32,830 bases of DNA from Bacteroidota bacterium (GTDB lineage: Bacteria; Bacteroidota; Bacteroidia; Chitinophagales; Chitinophagaceae). The translations under genes were made by a program, and so were the position numbers. The stretch's first letter is position 1, and each line of letters begins with the position of its first letter. A model generated the notes under the pieces. It had not been told where the DNA came from and ran no database searches. It saw only the letters and a list, made by a program, of their open reading frames with translations. Positions 24,049 through 32,426 of this stretch are shown here, one piece after another. The stretch spans positions 1-32,830 of the forward strand of contig PSRI01000190.1 of the NCBI GenBank assembly GCA_003175935.1, in the 5' to 3' direction.

Positions 24049-24289
24049 GCTCTCGCCGCCGCTTCGCTATGGCGAGCAGGGAACCTTCAACTTTCAAATA
24101 AAAGTACCAAGTACCAAGTACCTAGTACCTAGACAAATGAAACTGTATTTAGTATAGAGTATAGAGTACATAGATAAAACCATAAGCTGTAAACTACAAA
24201 CTGAACAATTAACGTTTAACGCTGAACGCTAAACTCTGGACCTTCAACTTTCAACCAACCTTCAACTTTCAACATTCAACCTTCAACCT
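24049..24289. repeat. composite intergenic repeat (GC hairpin, GTAC block, TTCAAC block)
   Basis: Most of the 346-base gap between moaA and moeA is repeat DNA. It begins with a GC inverted repeat (ctcgcc and ggcgag arms, about 24052-24076). The GTAC block follows at 24103-24134 (agtaccaagtaccaagtacc, then tagtacctagac), with tagtatagagtatagagtac at about 24151-24170. Next are aaactacaaact and gaacgctaaac words. TTCAAC units at 24241-24289 run right up to the moaA stop codon. The part nearest moeA, 23944-24048, must hold its promoter; I saw no clear box. Confidence 0.7.
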
Positions 24290-25270
24290 CTACCCTCCTA
24301 TAGTTGCCATAGATTCATGGACAGGCTCCCGCATTCTTTCTGCTTCTCGACCATCCAGCGCTCTTCGGCTAATCCTTTCCGTTATTGTTGTTAATATTTT
24401 TTCGTCGGATGCTCCATTCCTCATGAGGTCACGAATGTTTCCAACACCTCCATCATACAGACAGGTTTTGAGATTTCCCTGTGGCGTGATCCTGATCCTA
24501 TTACAGGTTCCACAAAATGTTCTTGAATAAGCCGCAATGACTCCGATTTTTCCCGCATGGCCAGGCACCTGAAAATTGGTTGAAGTGCCAAAAGGCTCAT
24601 CTTCTGATTTCCTGATTTCCGGATAAGAAGTCCTGATATGATCCAGAATCTTTTCGAAATTCCAGTGCAATACTGGGTAATGGCTTCCTTCTCCGTTGAA
24701 CGGCATTTCTTCAATGAAACGAATTTCTACCGGGGACTTTTTTGTAAGATTTACAAGCGGAATGATATCCCCGATATTTTTTCCTTCCATAACCACGGCA
24801 TTAATTTTCACTGAAAAATTATGGATCAATAACTGATCGAGGGTATTCATTACTTTATCAAACTCGTCCCGATGTGTGATGGTGAAAAATCGATTTTTGT
24901 CGAGGGTATCCAGACTTAAATTCACCGACCTGATACCGATCTTTTTCAACTCCGGAACTAGTGGAGCAGTTAGCACTCCATTGGTAGTCACACTTAAATT
25001 TTTCAGTCCCGGCAATTTGGATAAATCCCCCAGCAGCTGCATGATGTCTTTTCGAATGAAAGGTTCTCCACCAGTGATCCTGATTTTTTCAACACCTGCA
25101 TTTACCAGGATCTTTGAAATACGCAACATTTCATCTCCTCTAAGTAATTCATCTCTCGACAACCACTTGTTACCCTCTTCGGGCATACAATAAAAACAAC
25201 GGAGATTGCATCGGTCGGTTACCGCCAGTCTTAAATAATTTACGAGCCTTCCGTGATTGTCTATTAACAT
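24290..25270 (-). CDS. moaA: GTP 3',8-cyclase MoaA
   Basis: A radical SAM enzyme of 326 residues. The SAM-binding cluster is held by Cys21, Cys25 and Cys28 (DRCNLRCFYCMPEEG). A second [4Fe-4S] site near the C-terminus is FCGTCNRIRITPQGNLKTC. The ITGGEPFIRKDI motif supports SAM binding. The terminal Gly-Gly (MATIGG), needed for activity in known MoaA proteins, is present. It catalyses the first step of molybdenum cofactor synthesis from GTP. It is divergent from the quinohaemoprotein gene and on the same strand as moeA, but separated from it by repeats, so it probably has its own promoter. Confidence 0.95.
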   Translation of the reverse strand: MLIDNHGRLVNYLRLAVTDRCNLRCFYCMPEEGNKWLSRDELLRGDEMLRISKILVNAGVEKIRITGGEPFIRKDIMQLLGDLSKLPGLKNLSVTTNGVLTAPLVPELKKIGIRSVNLSLDTLDKNRFFTITHRDEFDKVMNTLDQLLIHNFSVKINAVVMEGKNIGDIIPLVNLTKKSPVEIRFIEEMPFNGEGSHYPVLHWNFEKILDHIRTSYPEIRKSEDEPFGTSTNFQVPGHAGKIGVIAAYSRTFCGTCNRIRITPQGNLKTCLYDGGVGNIRDLMRNGASDEKILTTITERISRRALDGREAERMREPVHESMATIGG

Positions 25271-25353
25271 AAAGTTTTATAGAGTAATTGTCGCTGGTTA
25301 AATTTCAAAAAGGTAAAACAATCAATGCCATGCGAAGTTCGGCTTTTCAACAA

Positions 25354-25440
25354 TAGTACCAAGTACTTAGTACCTAGTACCAAGACTGATACAGCAACCA
25401 CAATCAATAAACTACAAACTATAAACAATAAACCACAAAC
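25354..25440. repeat. GTAC block plus AAACTACAAACT repeat
   Basis: The GTAC block at 25354-25386 reads tagtaccaagtacttagtac and continues ctagtaccaagac. From 25408 to 25440 there are related units (taaactacaaact, ataaacaataaaccacaaac), which also occur at about 24189-24201. This fills much of the 255-base gap between the divergent moaA and quinohaemoprotein genes. Confidence 0.65.
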
Positions 25441-25445
25441 CTTGC

Positions 25446-25485
25446 TGGCGCAAGTCTTCCGAGCCTGCGAGGGCGACTTGTGCCA
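25446..25485. repeat. long imperfect hairpin upstream of the alcohol dehydrogenase gene
   Basis: The arms tggcgcaagtc (25446-25456) and gacttgtgcca (25475-25485) pair over 11 bases with one G-U wobble. A smaller gcc/ggc stem lies in the loop. No T-run follows on either strand, so it is more likely a REP-like repeat than a terminator. Its right arm overlaps the proposed -33 element of the gene at 25526. Confidence 0.5.
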
Positions 25486-25506
25486 ATAATTTATCTCATA
25501 ACTTTA
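25478..25506 (+). promoter_or_regulatory. candidate Bacteroidota promoter for the quinohaemoprotein gene
   Basis: A ttg at 25478-25480 is followed after 18 bases by taacttta (25499-25506), one base off the -7 consensus TAnnTTTG. Transcription would start near 25510, about 15 nt before the ATG at 25526. The match is only partial. Confidence 0.3.
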
Positions 25507-25525
25507 AATCACTTAAACATCCACT

Positions 25526-27406
25526 ATGTATCGTTTTATTACTTCCTCCATACTTTTTGGGTTTATCGGAATCATTTCGTTTAACCCGTCCAAAAAACCC
25601 ACATTTTTATTATACAATAATCCTGGTGATACTGTAATGGATTTGGGTAAGAAAGTTTTTCTAACTACTTGTAATGTCTGCCACAAAGACTCCTTAAATA
25701 TTTCTCTTGCTCCCAGTCCCTCGGTTTTATCCCTCATGACTCCCAGGGCAGTTTTGAATTCAATGCAAAATGGGAAAATGAAAATACAGGCTGAAAAATT
25801 AACAGATGGAGAGAAAAAAGCAGTAGCTCAATTTGTAACGAAAACAAAATTCTCCGAAGTGAATTTTGCAAAAGAGGCATTTGTAAAATTCCCCCCTAAC
25901 GCAAAGCTTCAATCCAAATTTGACCATTCAGGATGGGGAGGAAATTTAGAAGGTACAGGCTTCAGGAATGCGACACAGGCTGGTATTACTCCGCAAAATG
26001 TTTCTTCGCTCAAACTAAAGTGGGCCATAGCCTTTCCCGAGGTGACCACCATGAGAACAAAAGCTGCAGTTGCAGGTGACTGGCTCATTGTGGGAGGACA
26101 ATACGGTGACGTATATGCGATTAATAAGAATACGGGCAAAATTGGCTGGACCTTTAATGCTTCAGCGGCAGTTCGTGGAGCCATTACCGTTGTAAACAGG
26201 CCCACGGGGCCAGTTGCTTATTTTTCCGATTACAGTACAAATGTTTATGCTGTAAACATAAAAACCGGGAAACAAATCTGGACTAAAAGAGCTGGTTTCG
26301 ATCAACAATCTATGAACACGGGTTCCGTTGCCTGTTTTGGTGGGAAGATTTTCGTACCGATTTCTTCCCTCGAAGTTTCTTCATCTGTGAATGGAAATTA
26401 TAATTGTTGTGTGTCTTCTGGTGGGCTTGTTGCACTTGATGCGGCAACCGGTAATATAATTTGGAAATATCGCGTGGTTCCACCTGCCAAAATCACCGGT
26501 ACCAAAAAGAATGGAAAACCATTTTATGGACCATCTGGTGCGCCAGTATGGTGCAGTCCGACTATCGACGCCAAAAGAGGATATGTTTATATTGGTACCG
26601 GCGAGAATTATAGTCTCCCAACCACCAATACAAGCGATGCGATTCAGGCAATCAATATAAAAACAGGAACGCTGGTTTGGAATTTTCAAAGCACAGAAAA
26701 AGATGCATGGAACCTGGCCTGCCCTTATTTCTACAATTGTCCACCAAACCCTGGCCACGACCTCGACTTTGGCATGGCACCCCTGATTATCCATATGAAA
26801 AATGGGAAAGATATTTTGATAGCCGGACAGAAAGCAGGATTGGTATTTGGAATTGATCCTGACAAGGGTAAAAAAATTTGGGAAACAAGAGTAGGTAAAG
26901 GTGGTTCTTTAGGTGGGGTGCATTGGGGGATTGCAAGTGATGGCAAACGCGCTTATGTTGCAAACTCGGATAATGTTATTGCACTCGACAATTCGGACTC
27001 AACTATTATGGCATCACCAGGCATATATGCTTTGGATGTTGGAGATGGAAAAATTGTTTGGAAGACTCCAACGCCCGATTGCCATGGCAGGAAAGATTGC
27101 TACGCTTCCAATTCTTCTGCACCCGTTGTAGTTCCGGGGCTGGTTTTCGCGGGTGGGTTAGACGGACATATGAGGGCCTATTCAACAGAAGATGGAAAAA
27201 TTGTTTGGGATTTTGATACGGTTAAAGATTATGACCAGCTGAACGGGGTTAAGCCCAAAGGCGGGGCGATAGATGGTCCGCCCCCGGTAATATTTGATGG
27301 TATGCTGCTAATGAACTCAGGATATGGCATGTTTGGGGAAATGGGAGGTAATTTATTACTGGCTTTTGAAGTAGATAAGTTGGGTGGAGAGCAAAAAGAC
27401 AAATAA
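25526..27406 (+). CDS. quinohaemoprotein alcohol dehydrogenase (PQQ beta-propeller with N-terminal cytochrome c; polyvinyl-alcohol dehydrogenase-like)
   Basis: A protein of 626 residues with a signal peptide (about 1-20) and an N-terminal cytochrome c domain whose haem site is CNVCH (Cys49, Cys52, His53). An eight-bladed PQQ propeller occupies about residues 130-620. It contains repeated blades such as VYAINKNTGKIGWTF, VYAVNIKTGKQIWTK and LVALDAATGNIIWKY. Vicinal cysteines Cys294-Cys295 (YNCCVSSGG) match the disulfide that contacts PQQ in this class (family knowledge). Order and spacing resemble polyvinyl-alcohol dehydrogenase. It should oxidise an alcohol in the periplasm and pass electrons to its haem. 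The substrate is open, and no PQQ biosynthesis genes are in the window. Confidence 0.88.
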   Translation: MYRFITSSILFGFIGIISFNPSKKPTFLLYNNPGDTVMDLGKKVFLTTCNVCHKDSLNISLAPSPSVLSLMTPRAVLNSMQNGKMKIQAEKLTDGEKKAVAQFVTKTKFSEVNFAKEAFVKFPPNAKLQSKFDHSGWGGNLEGTGFRNATQAGITPQNVSSLKLKWAIAFPEVTTMRTKAAVAGDWLIVGGQYGDVYAINKNTGKIGWTFNASAAVRGAITVVNRPTGPVAYFSDYSTNVYAVNIKTGKQIWTKRAGFDQQSMNTGSVACFGGKIFVPISSLEVSSSVNGNYNCCVSSGGLVALDAATGNIIWKYRVVPPAKITGTKKNGKPFYGPSGAPVWCSPTIDAKRGYVYIGTGENYSLPTTNTSDAIQAINIKTGTLVWNFQSTEKDAWNLACPYFYNCPPNPGHDLDFGMAPLIIHMKNGKDILIAGQKAGLVFGIDPDKGKKIWETRVGKGGSLGGVHWGIASDGKRAYVANSDNVIALDNSDSTIMASPGIYALDVGDGKIVWKTPTPDCHGRKDCYASNSSAPVVVPGLVFAGGLDGHMRAYSTEDGKIVWDFDTVKDYDQLNGVKPKGGAIDGPPPVIFDGMLLMNSGYGMFGEMGGNLLLAFEVDKLGGEQKDK

Positions 27407-27475
27407 TTATTATTTTATATGGGATTATTGAGGAGGATTACTGAGCAAAACTTTTTAAAGTATCAAGAAAAATTA

Positions 27476-27523
27476 ATTTGGCACACCCTTTATGTACAAG
27501 CAGCTATAAATGCCAAATAGCTG
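27476..27523 (+). promoter_or_regulatory. two mutually exclusive hairpins in the susC leader region
   Basis: Arms atttggca (27476-27483) and tgccaaat (27511-27518) are perfectly complementary. A second perfect stem, cagctat (27501-27507) with atagctg (27517-27523), uses part of the same sequence. The two cannot form together. This could be an operator pair or an RNA switch, or chance in A/T-rich DNA. It lies about 150-200 nt before the SusC start. Confidence 0.35.
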
Positions 27524-27567
27524 TCATCTAATATATTGTGCGCCCGAAAAAAAATGTAAAAGAAACA

Positions 27568-27591
27568 CTAAATAAATTTTTTCTTATTTAG
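27568..27591. repeat. A/T-rich hairpin (ctaaataa/ttatttag)
   Basis: Perfect 8-base arms, ctaaataa (27568-27575) and ttatttag (27584-27591), surround an 8-base loop containing tttttt. It could help terminate the dehydrogenase transcript, but the stem is weak. The remaining leader to 27672 has a caatta/taattg inverted repeat at 27613-27628 and no clear promoter box. Confidence 0.3.
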
Positions 27592-27672
27592 AAATTATTT
27601 AACATTGTGTACCAATTACATATAATTGAGCTTGTTCCGAAACTAATTCGAAATCTTTAATTATTACTGGTT

Positions 27673-30627
27673 ATGACTCCAAAACGACTACTGCAAGCCA
27701 TTGCATTGCCTGTATTTATGCTGTTCTTGATACAGGTTTCATTCGCTCAAGAAAGAACAGTAAAAGGAAAAGTAAACTCTGCAACAGGCACTCCTCTTCA
27801 AGGTGTTTCAGTACAAGTTAAGGGTACCAGAAATGGAACAACAACGAATACGAATGGTGAGTATTCGATTAATGTTCCAGGTGCCAATAGCGTACTTGTA
27901 TTTAGCTCTGTCGGCTTCGCTTCACAGGAAATAACTGTGGGAAGTCAAACAGATGTTAGCGTAACACTTGCTGAAAGTTCTGAGAAACTTTCAGACATCG
28001 TTGTGGTTGGTTATGGTACCCAAAAGAAAAGAGAGGTTACCAGCGCCATCACAACAGTTAAAGCAGAAAACTTCAACAAAGGAAATATCAGCGACGTAGC
28101 ACAATTGCTCGCTGGTAAAGTTGCGGGTCTTTCTGTTACAAGAGCAGGTGGTGACCCCAACCAGGGTTTCGTACTTCGTCTCAGAGGTCTGTCAACTATC
28201 GGTGTTAACACACAGCCACTCGTTGTGTTAGACGGACAGGTTGGTGCCGACCTCAACACAGTTGATCCTAACGACATTAAAAGTATCGACGTTCTTAAAG
28301 ATGGTTCTGCTGCTGCGATCTACGGTACACGCGGATCTCAGGGTGTGATCATCATTACTACTAACAATGGTAAAACAGGAACTTCTCAGGTTACTTATAA
28401 TGGATCAGCTACACTTGAAAGTCCGGTTAAATTCACTCAGCACATGACTGCTGCTGAATTCCGCGCTTTAGGTAAAGGAACTGATTATGGTTCTACAACT
28501 GATTGGAACAAAGAAATTACACGCACTGCATTTTCTCAAATGCATAACCTGAATTTCTCAGGTGGTAATTCTCAAACAACTTACAACGCTTCTATCAACT
28601 ATAGAAACAGCGAAGGTGTTGCGATTACTACAGGTTTCCAGCAGTTAAATGGTCGTTTGAACCTTACTCAAAAAGCACTTAAAGACAAATTAGTTTTCAA
28701 TATTAATATGGCTGCAACTCGTAGAAAATCCAGTATAGGTTTCAGAGATGCATTCAAATACGCAACTATTTATAATCCTACAGCTCCCGTACATTCAAAA
28801 GATCCTCTGTACGACTTAACAGGCGGTGGATATTTTGAAGCAAACCTGGTGGACTATTCTAACCCGGTTGCAATGCTCGAGCAAAACTCAAACAACGCAG
28901 AATTACAAAGAATCAATTTCTCCGGATCTGCAGAATATGAAATTATTCATGGTTTGAAATTCCTCGTTCGTTATGCGCAACAGACTTCCAGCAATTACGC
29001 TGCAGCCTACCTGCCGATTGATGCCTTCATCTCCAGGAACTACCTGGTAGGTGTAACAGGTTTTGGTCGTCATGGTTATGCATACAGACAGGATGATGAA
29101 AATTTCAACCAGTTGTATGAGAACACTCTTACTTACGATCATAAATTCGACAAACTGCAGTTGCAAGCGCTTGGTGGATATTCTTACCAGGACTTCGTGA
29201 ACCAGGGATACGGTGCCCAGGGCGGTAATTTCGCAACTGATGCAGCTGCCGATAATTTCAGTGCTGCGCTGGATTTTCAAAATGGTATTGGAACAGTTAC
29301 CAGCTACAAGAATGCATCTAAACTCGTTGCCTTCTTTGGTCGTGTTAACTTAAACTGGGATAATATAGCTTTCCTATCTGCAAGTATCAGAAGAGAAGGT
29401 TCTACAGTGTTTGGAGAAAACAACAAATGGGGTAATTTCCCAGCCGTGAGCGCAGGTGTTGACGTGAAAAGAATCGTTGATGTTCCATGGGCTTCAAACT
29501 TGAAATTAAGAGCGAGCTATGGTATCACTGGTGCGCTCCCTCCTCAACCGTACCTCTCTTTAGCATGGTATAACCAGACAGGTGTTTACTACGCTGGTGG
29601 CGGACAATACCTCCAGGCTTATGGTAACACGCAAAACGCAAATCCAGATTTGAGATGGGAGAAAAAGAACGAGTTCGACCTTGGTCTTGACTTCACCGTT
29701 CTTAATAGCAGACTCTATGGTACATTCGATTATTTCGATCGTAAAACCAATGACCTGATATTCTACGTTGCGGTGCCTTCACCACCAAACTTAGCTCCTA
29801 ATGAGTGGAAAAACATCGGACAGCTTTCTAACTCTGGTTTCGAAGCTCAGGTAAACTACGACGTGGTTAAAAACCGTCAGTGGTCATGGACAACCGGTGT
29901 CACTTACACTCACTACCATATCGTGCTAACTAAACTCGATGAATCTCTCAAAGGATCTTATGTAGGTGCTACTAACCTGGGTACTCCGGGTCAGGAAGCC
30001 ACTCAGCTTACAAGAGCCGTAGAAGGTGAACCTATCGGTATTCTTTGGGGTTACAAATTTGTTGGCTTTGATGCTAATGGCAGATATTTATTTGATGACG
30101 GAACAGGAAAAGGAGTTACATCCGACAAAAGCCCTCCCAGAGGTATTATCGGAAACGGTTTACCAAAATTCGAGTGGGGATGGAACAACACATTTAAGTT
30201 TAAGCAGTGGGATTTAGGATTCTTCCTTCGTGGTGCAGTTGGACATGAGTTGATCAACACATTCCGCGCATTCTACGAAAACCCACAAATCGCTTCCAGC
30301 TACAACGTTGTTAATACCAAGTATTTCAATCCAAACTTAAACGATGCTCAGATCTATAGCAGCTATGACGTGGAAAAAGCAACATTTGTTAAGTTGGATA
30401 ACGCAACCTTAGGCTATAATTTAGCGATAAAGAAAGGTAGCATGATCAGAAGTTTCAGAATCTACCTGACAGGTCAAAACCTGTTTACCATCACAAACTA
30501 TACTGGTGTTGACCCTGAAGTTAGATACCAGGATGTTGATGGAAACGTATTGGCTCCAGGTATTGATAGGAGAGAAACATGGGTATACACTCGTTCTTTC
30601 ACTCTGGGCGTAAACTTCGGATTCTAA
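27673..30627 (+). CDS. SusC/RagA family TonB-linked outer-membrane protein
   Basis: A protein of 984 residues with a signal peptide (about 1-26, ending VSFAQ). A carboxypeptidase-regulatory-like domain follows (about 28-105: VKGKVNSATGTPLQGVSVQV). The SusC signature VVVGYGTQKKREVTSAITTV (about 111-130) opens the plug domain (to about 235). A large beta-barrel ends TRSFTLGVNFGF. It forms the outer-membrane channel of a SusCD importer, energised by TonB. It is followed after 34 nt by its SusD partner. Codon use looks richer in C-ending codons (aac, ttc, gac) than the genes to its left, which would fit high expression; this is a visual impression. No glycoside hydrolase or regulator is linked to it here, so the imported substrate is unknown. 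Confidence 0.95.
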   Translation: MTPKRLLQAIALPVFMLFLIQVSFAQERTVKGKVNSATGTPLQGVSVQVKGTRNGTTTNTNGEYSINVPGANSVLVFSSVGFASQEITVGSQTDVSVTLAESSEKLSDIVVVGYGTQKKREVTSAITTVKAENFNKGNISDVAQLLAGKVAGLSVTRAGGDPNQGFVLRLRGLSTIGVNTQPLVVLDGQVGADLNTVDPNDIKSIDVLKDGSAAAIYGTRGSQGVIIITTNNGKTGTSQVTYNGSATLESPVKFTQHMTAAEFRALGKGTDYGSTTDWNKEITRTAFSQMHNLNFSGGNSQTTYNASINYRNSEGVAITTGFQQLNGRLNLTQKALKDKLVFNINMAATRRKSSIGFRDAFKYATIYNPTAPVHSKDPLYDLTGGGYFEANLVDYSNPVAMLEQNSNNAELQRINFSGSAEYEIIHGLKFLVRYAQQTSSNYAAAYLPIDAFISRNYLVGVTGFGRHGYAYRQDDENFNQLYENTLTYDHKFDKLQLQALGGYSYQDFVNQGYGAQGGNFATDAAADNFSAALDFQNGIGTVTSYKNASKLVAFFGRVNLNWDNIAFLSASIRREGSTVFGENNKWGNFPAVSAGVDVKRIVDVPWASNLKLRASYGITGALPPQPYLSLAWYNQTGVYYAGGGQYLQAYGNTQNANPDLRWEKKNEFDLGLDFTVLNSRLYGTFDYFDRKTNDLIFYVAVPSPPNLAPNEWKNIGQLSNSGFEAQVNYDVVKNRQWSWTTGVTYTHYHIVLTKLDESLKGSYVGATNLGTPGQEATQLTRAVEGEPIGILWGYKFVGFDANGRYLFDDGTGKGVTSDKSPPRGIIGNGLPKFEWGWNNTFKFKQWDLGFFLRGAVGHELINTFRAFYENPQIASSYNVVNTKYFNPNLNDAQIYSSYDVEKATFVKLDNATLGYNLAIKKGSMIRSFRIYLTGQNLFTITNYTGVDPEVRYQDVDGNVLAPGIDRRETWVYTRSFTLGVNFGF

Positions 30628-30661
30628 ACCTTTAATCTTAACTTATTCTAATACTCGAAAT

Positions 30662-32269
30662 ATGAAACCAATAACGATAACAAAAGCATCAGTACTTGCC
30701 CTCGCTCTGATGGTTGGTGCCTGTACAAAATTGGACGAAGCACCGCTTTTGTACGGTACGGTAACCGAAGATAATTTCGGTAAAACTGATGCGGAGATTG
30801 CTGCACTTGTTGGTAATGCCTATACACCTCTCTACGGTTTTGGAGGTAATAACCACATGATCCCTTTGAATGAAGTTACCACAGACGAAATGGTAGTACC
30901 ACAACGTGGTGCTGACTGGGGTGACGGAGGTCACTGGGTAAGGCTGCAAACGCATACTTATGTTGCAACTGACCCTACTCCTAATAACGGTTGGAACTTC
31001 TGTTACTCTGGTATCACTACCTGTAACAAACTTCTCATAACTCTCGGCAACAGTACTTCTCCAAATGCCGCTGCATATATTTCAGAATTGAAATGTTTGC
31101 GCGCTATTTATTACTACTGGCTGCTTGATTTGTTTGGAAACGTTCCTATCGTGGTGGATTTTTCTGATACAAAACCACCTGCCAAATCTGATCGCAGTGC
31201 GGTATACGCTTTCGTTGAGAAAGAACTTACCGACAACGTAAAAGATCTGCCCATATATGGACCAGAAGATGGTAACCACTATGGCAGAGTGACCAGATAC
31301 GTTGCTTATGCTGCTCTCGCTAAATTGTATCTGAATGCCGGCACCTATACTGGTACTCCTCAGTGGCAGAAAGCCATCGACATGTGCGATACCATTATCA
31401 ATTCCGGCAAATACAAACTTGCTCCAAACTATAGCGATAACTTCGTTCGTCTAAATACAGGATCCCCTGAGTTTATCTGGGCAGTTCCTTACGATGGAGT
31501 ACACGCTAAAGGTTTCAACATGTGTATGATGACTCTGAGCTATTTGAATCAGAGCACCTATAATATTAATGCACAACCCTGGAACGGTTTCGCTACAATT
31601 CAGGAATTCTATCAGTCTTACATCGATCCGGTTCAAAATCCGGGACCTCAGGGTCAGGTTGTAGGTCTGGATCCGGCTGGTGATAGCGTTACCGGTACCT
31701 TAGATAAGAGAATGCAAAACAACTTCCTTGTTGGACCTCAGTACGCATCTGATGGATCTCGTCTTGCAGACGGTGGTGCAGATGTGACTGATCCAGATGG
31801 GCCCCCTCTTACTTTCACTCCCTACATCAATGAGTTATTCCCTACTGCCTGGAGACAATCTGGTGCAAGGATTAGTAAGTGGAACTTCTACAAGGGAATG
31901 TTGCAGGATATGGATAACGACTGGGCAATTTTCCGCTATGCAGATATCCTGCTTACAAAAGCAGAAGCTACTGCAAGGCAGAATAATAATTGGAACGATC
32001 CGGTTACTCTCGCCATCGTAAACCAAATCAGAACTGAACATGGTGGAGTAGATCCTTTTGCATCTCTAACCCCCGCAACTTTCCTGGCCGAAAGAGCAAG
32101 AGAAATGTTCGCAGAAACTTTCAGAAGACAGGATATGATCCGCTTCGGTATCTACAACAACGCATGGAGATTCCATACTGCTGATGCTGATACCCACGTG
32201 AACATATTCCCGATTCCGGAAACTCAACTTAATGCGAATCCGAATCTGACTCAGAATCCGGGATACTAG
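30662..32269 (+). CDS. SusD/RagB family nutrient-binding lipoprotein
   Basis: A protein of 535 residues with a lipoprotein signal (LMVGAC, with Cys21 as the lipidated residue). The SusD N-terminal repeat region follows (CLRAIYYYWLLDLFGNVPIV, about 142-161). The C-terminal RagB/SusD domain is also present (WAIFRYADILLTKAEATARQ, then ERAREMFAETFRRQDMIRFG). It should cap the SusC channel on the cell surface and capture the substrate. It follows SusC directly and is followed by a strong terminator hairpin. The length is typical for the family. Confidence 0.95.
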   Translation: MKPITITKASVLALALMVGACTKLDEAPLLYGTVTEDNFGKTDAEIAALVGNAYTPLYGFGGNNHMIPLNEVTTDEMVVPQRGADWGDGGHWVRLQTHTYVATDPTPNNGWNFCYSGITTCNKLLITLGNSTSPNAAAYISELKCLRAIYYYWLLDLFGNVPIVVDFSDTKPPAKSDRSAVYAFVEKELTDNVKDLPIYGPEDGNHYGRVTRYVAYAALAKLYLNAGTYTGTPQWQKAIDMCDTIINSGKYKLAPNYSDNFVRLNTGSPEFIWAVPYDGVHAKGFNMCMMTLSYLNQSTYNINAQPWNGFATIQEFYQSYIDPVQNPGPQGQVVGLDPAGDSVTGTLDKRMQNNFLVGPQYASDGSRLADGGADVTDPDGPPLTFTPYINELFPTAWRQSGARISKWNFYKGMLQDMDNDWAIFRYADILLTKAEATARQNNNWNDPVTLAIVNQIRTEHGGVDPFASLTPATFLAERAREMFAETFRRQDMIRFGIYNNAWRFHTADADTHVNIFPIPETQLNANPNLTQNPGY

Positions 32270-32301
32270 AATTAATTTTAATTAGTAGAAAAACTCAATA
32301 T

Positions 32302-32335
32302 AGAAAGCAAGTAGTGTTATCATTACTTGCTTTCT
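32302..32335 (+). terminator. strong hairpin terminator after susD
   Basis: The arms agaaagcaagta (32302-32313) and tacttgctttct (32324-32335) are perfectly complementary over 12 bases. The stem can extend inward by three pairs, one of them G-U, leaving a ttat loop. A pyrimidine-rich tail (tctgttt) follows. It lies 32 nt after the susD stop and so marks the end of the susCD transcript. Confidence 0.75.
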
Positions 32336-32426
32336 TCTGTTTAACAAATTAATGTTTGCCACCCTGAGATTCGCAGTTAAATTGCAGGGATAATTGTGTA
32401 GCAGGAAACGATCAAGAAACAGTTCA

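Noticed and set aside
24103-24289. CRISPR-like appearance of short repeats
   Set aside because: The units are only about 6-9 bases long, directly adjacent and degenerate, with no unique spacers and no cas genes.
25271-25353. Possible molybdenum cofactor riboswitch before moaA
   Set aside because: The 5' region is short and A/T-rich and lacks the extended structured leader expected of that RNA.
26381-26794. Open frame of 137 codons on the minus strand
   Set aside because: Antisense to the quinohaemoprotein gene, with a low-complexity-like translation and no recognisable motif.
27673-32269. Polysaccharide utilisation locus
   Set aside because: A SusC/SusD pair alone is not enough; no carbohydrate-active enzyme or regulator is linked in this window.
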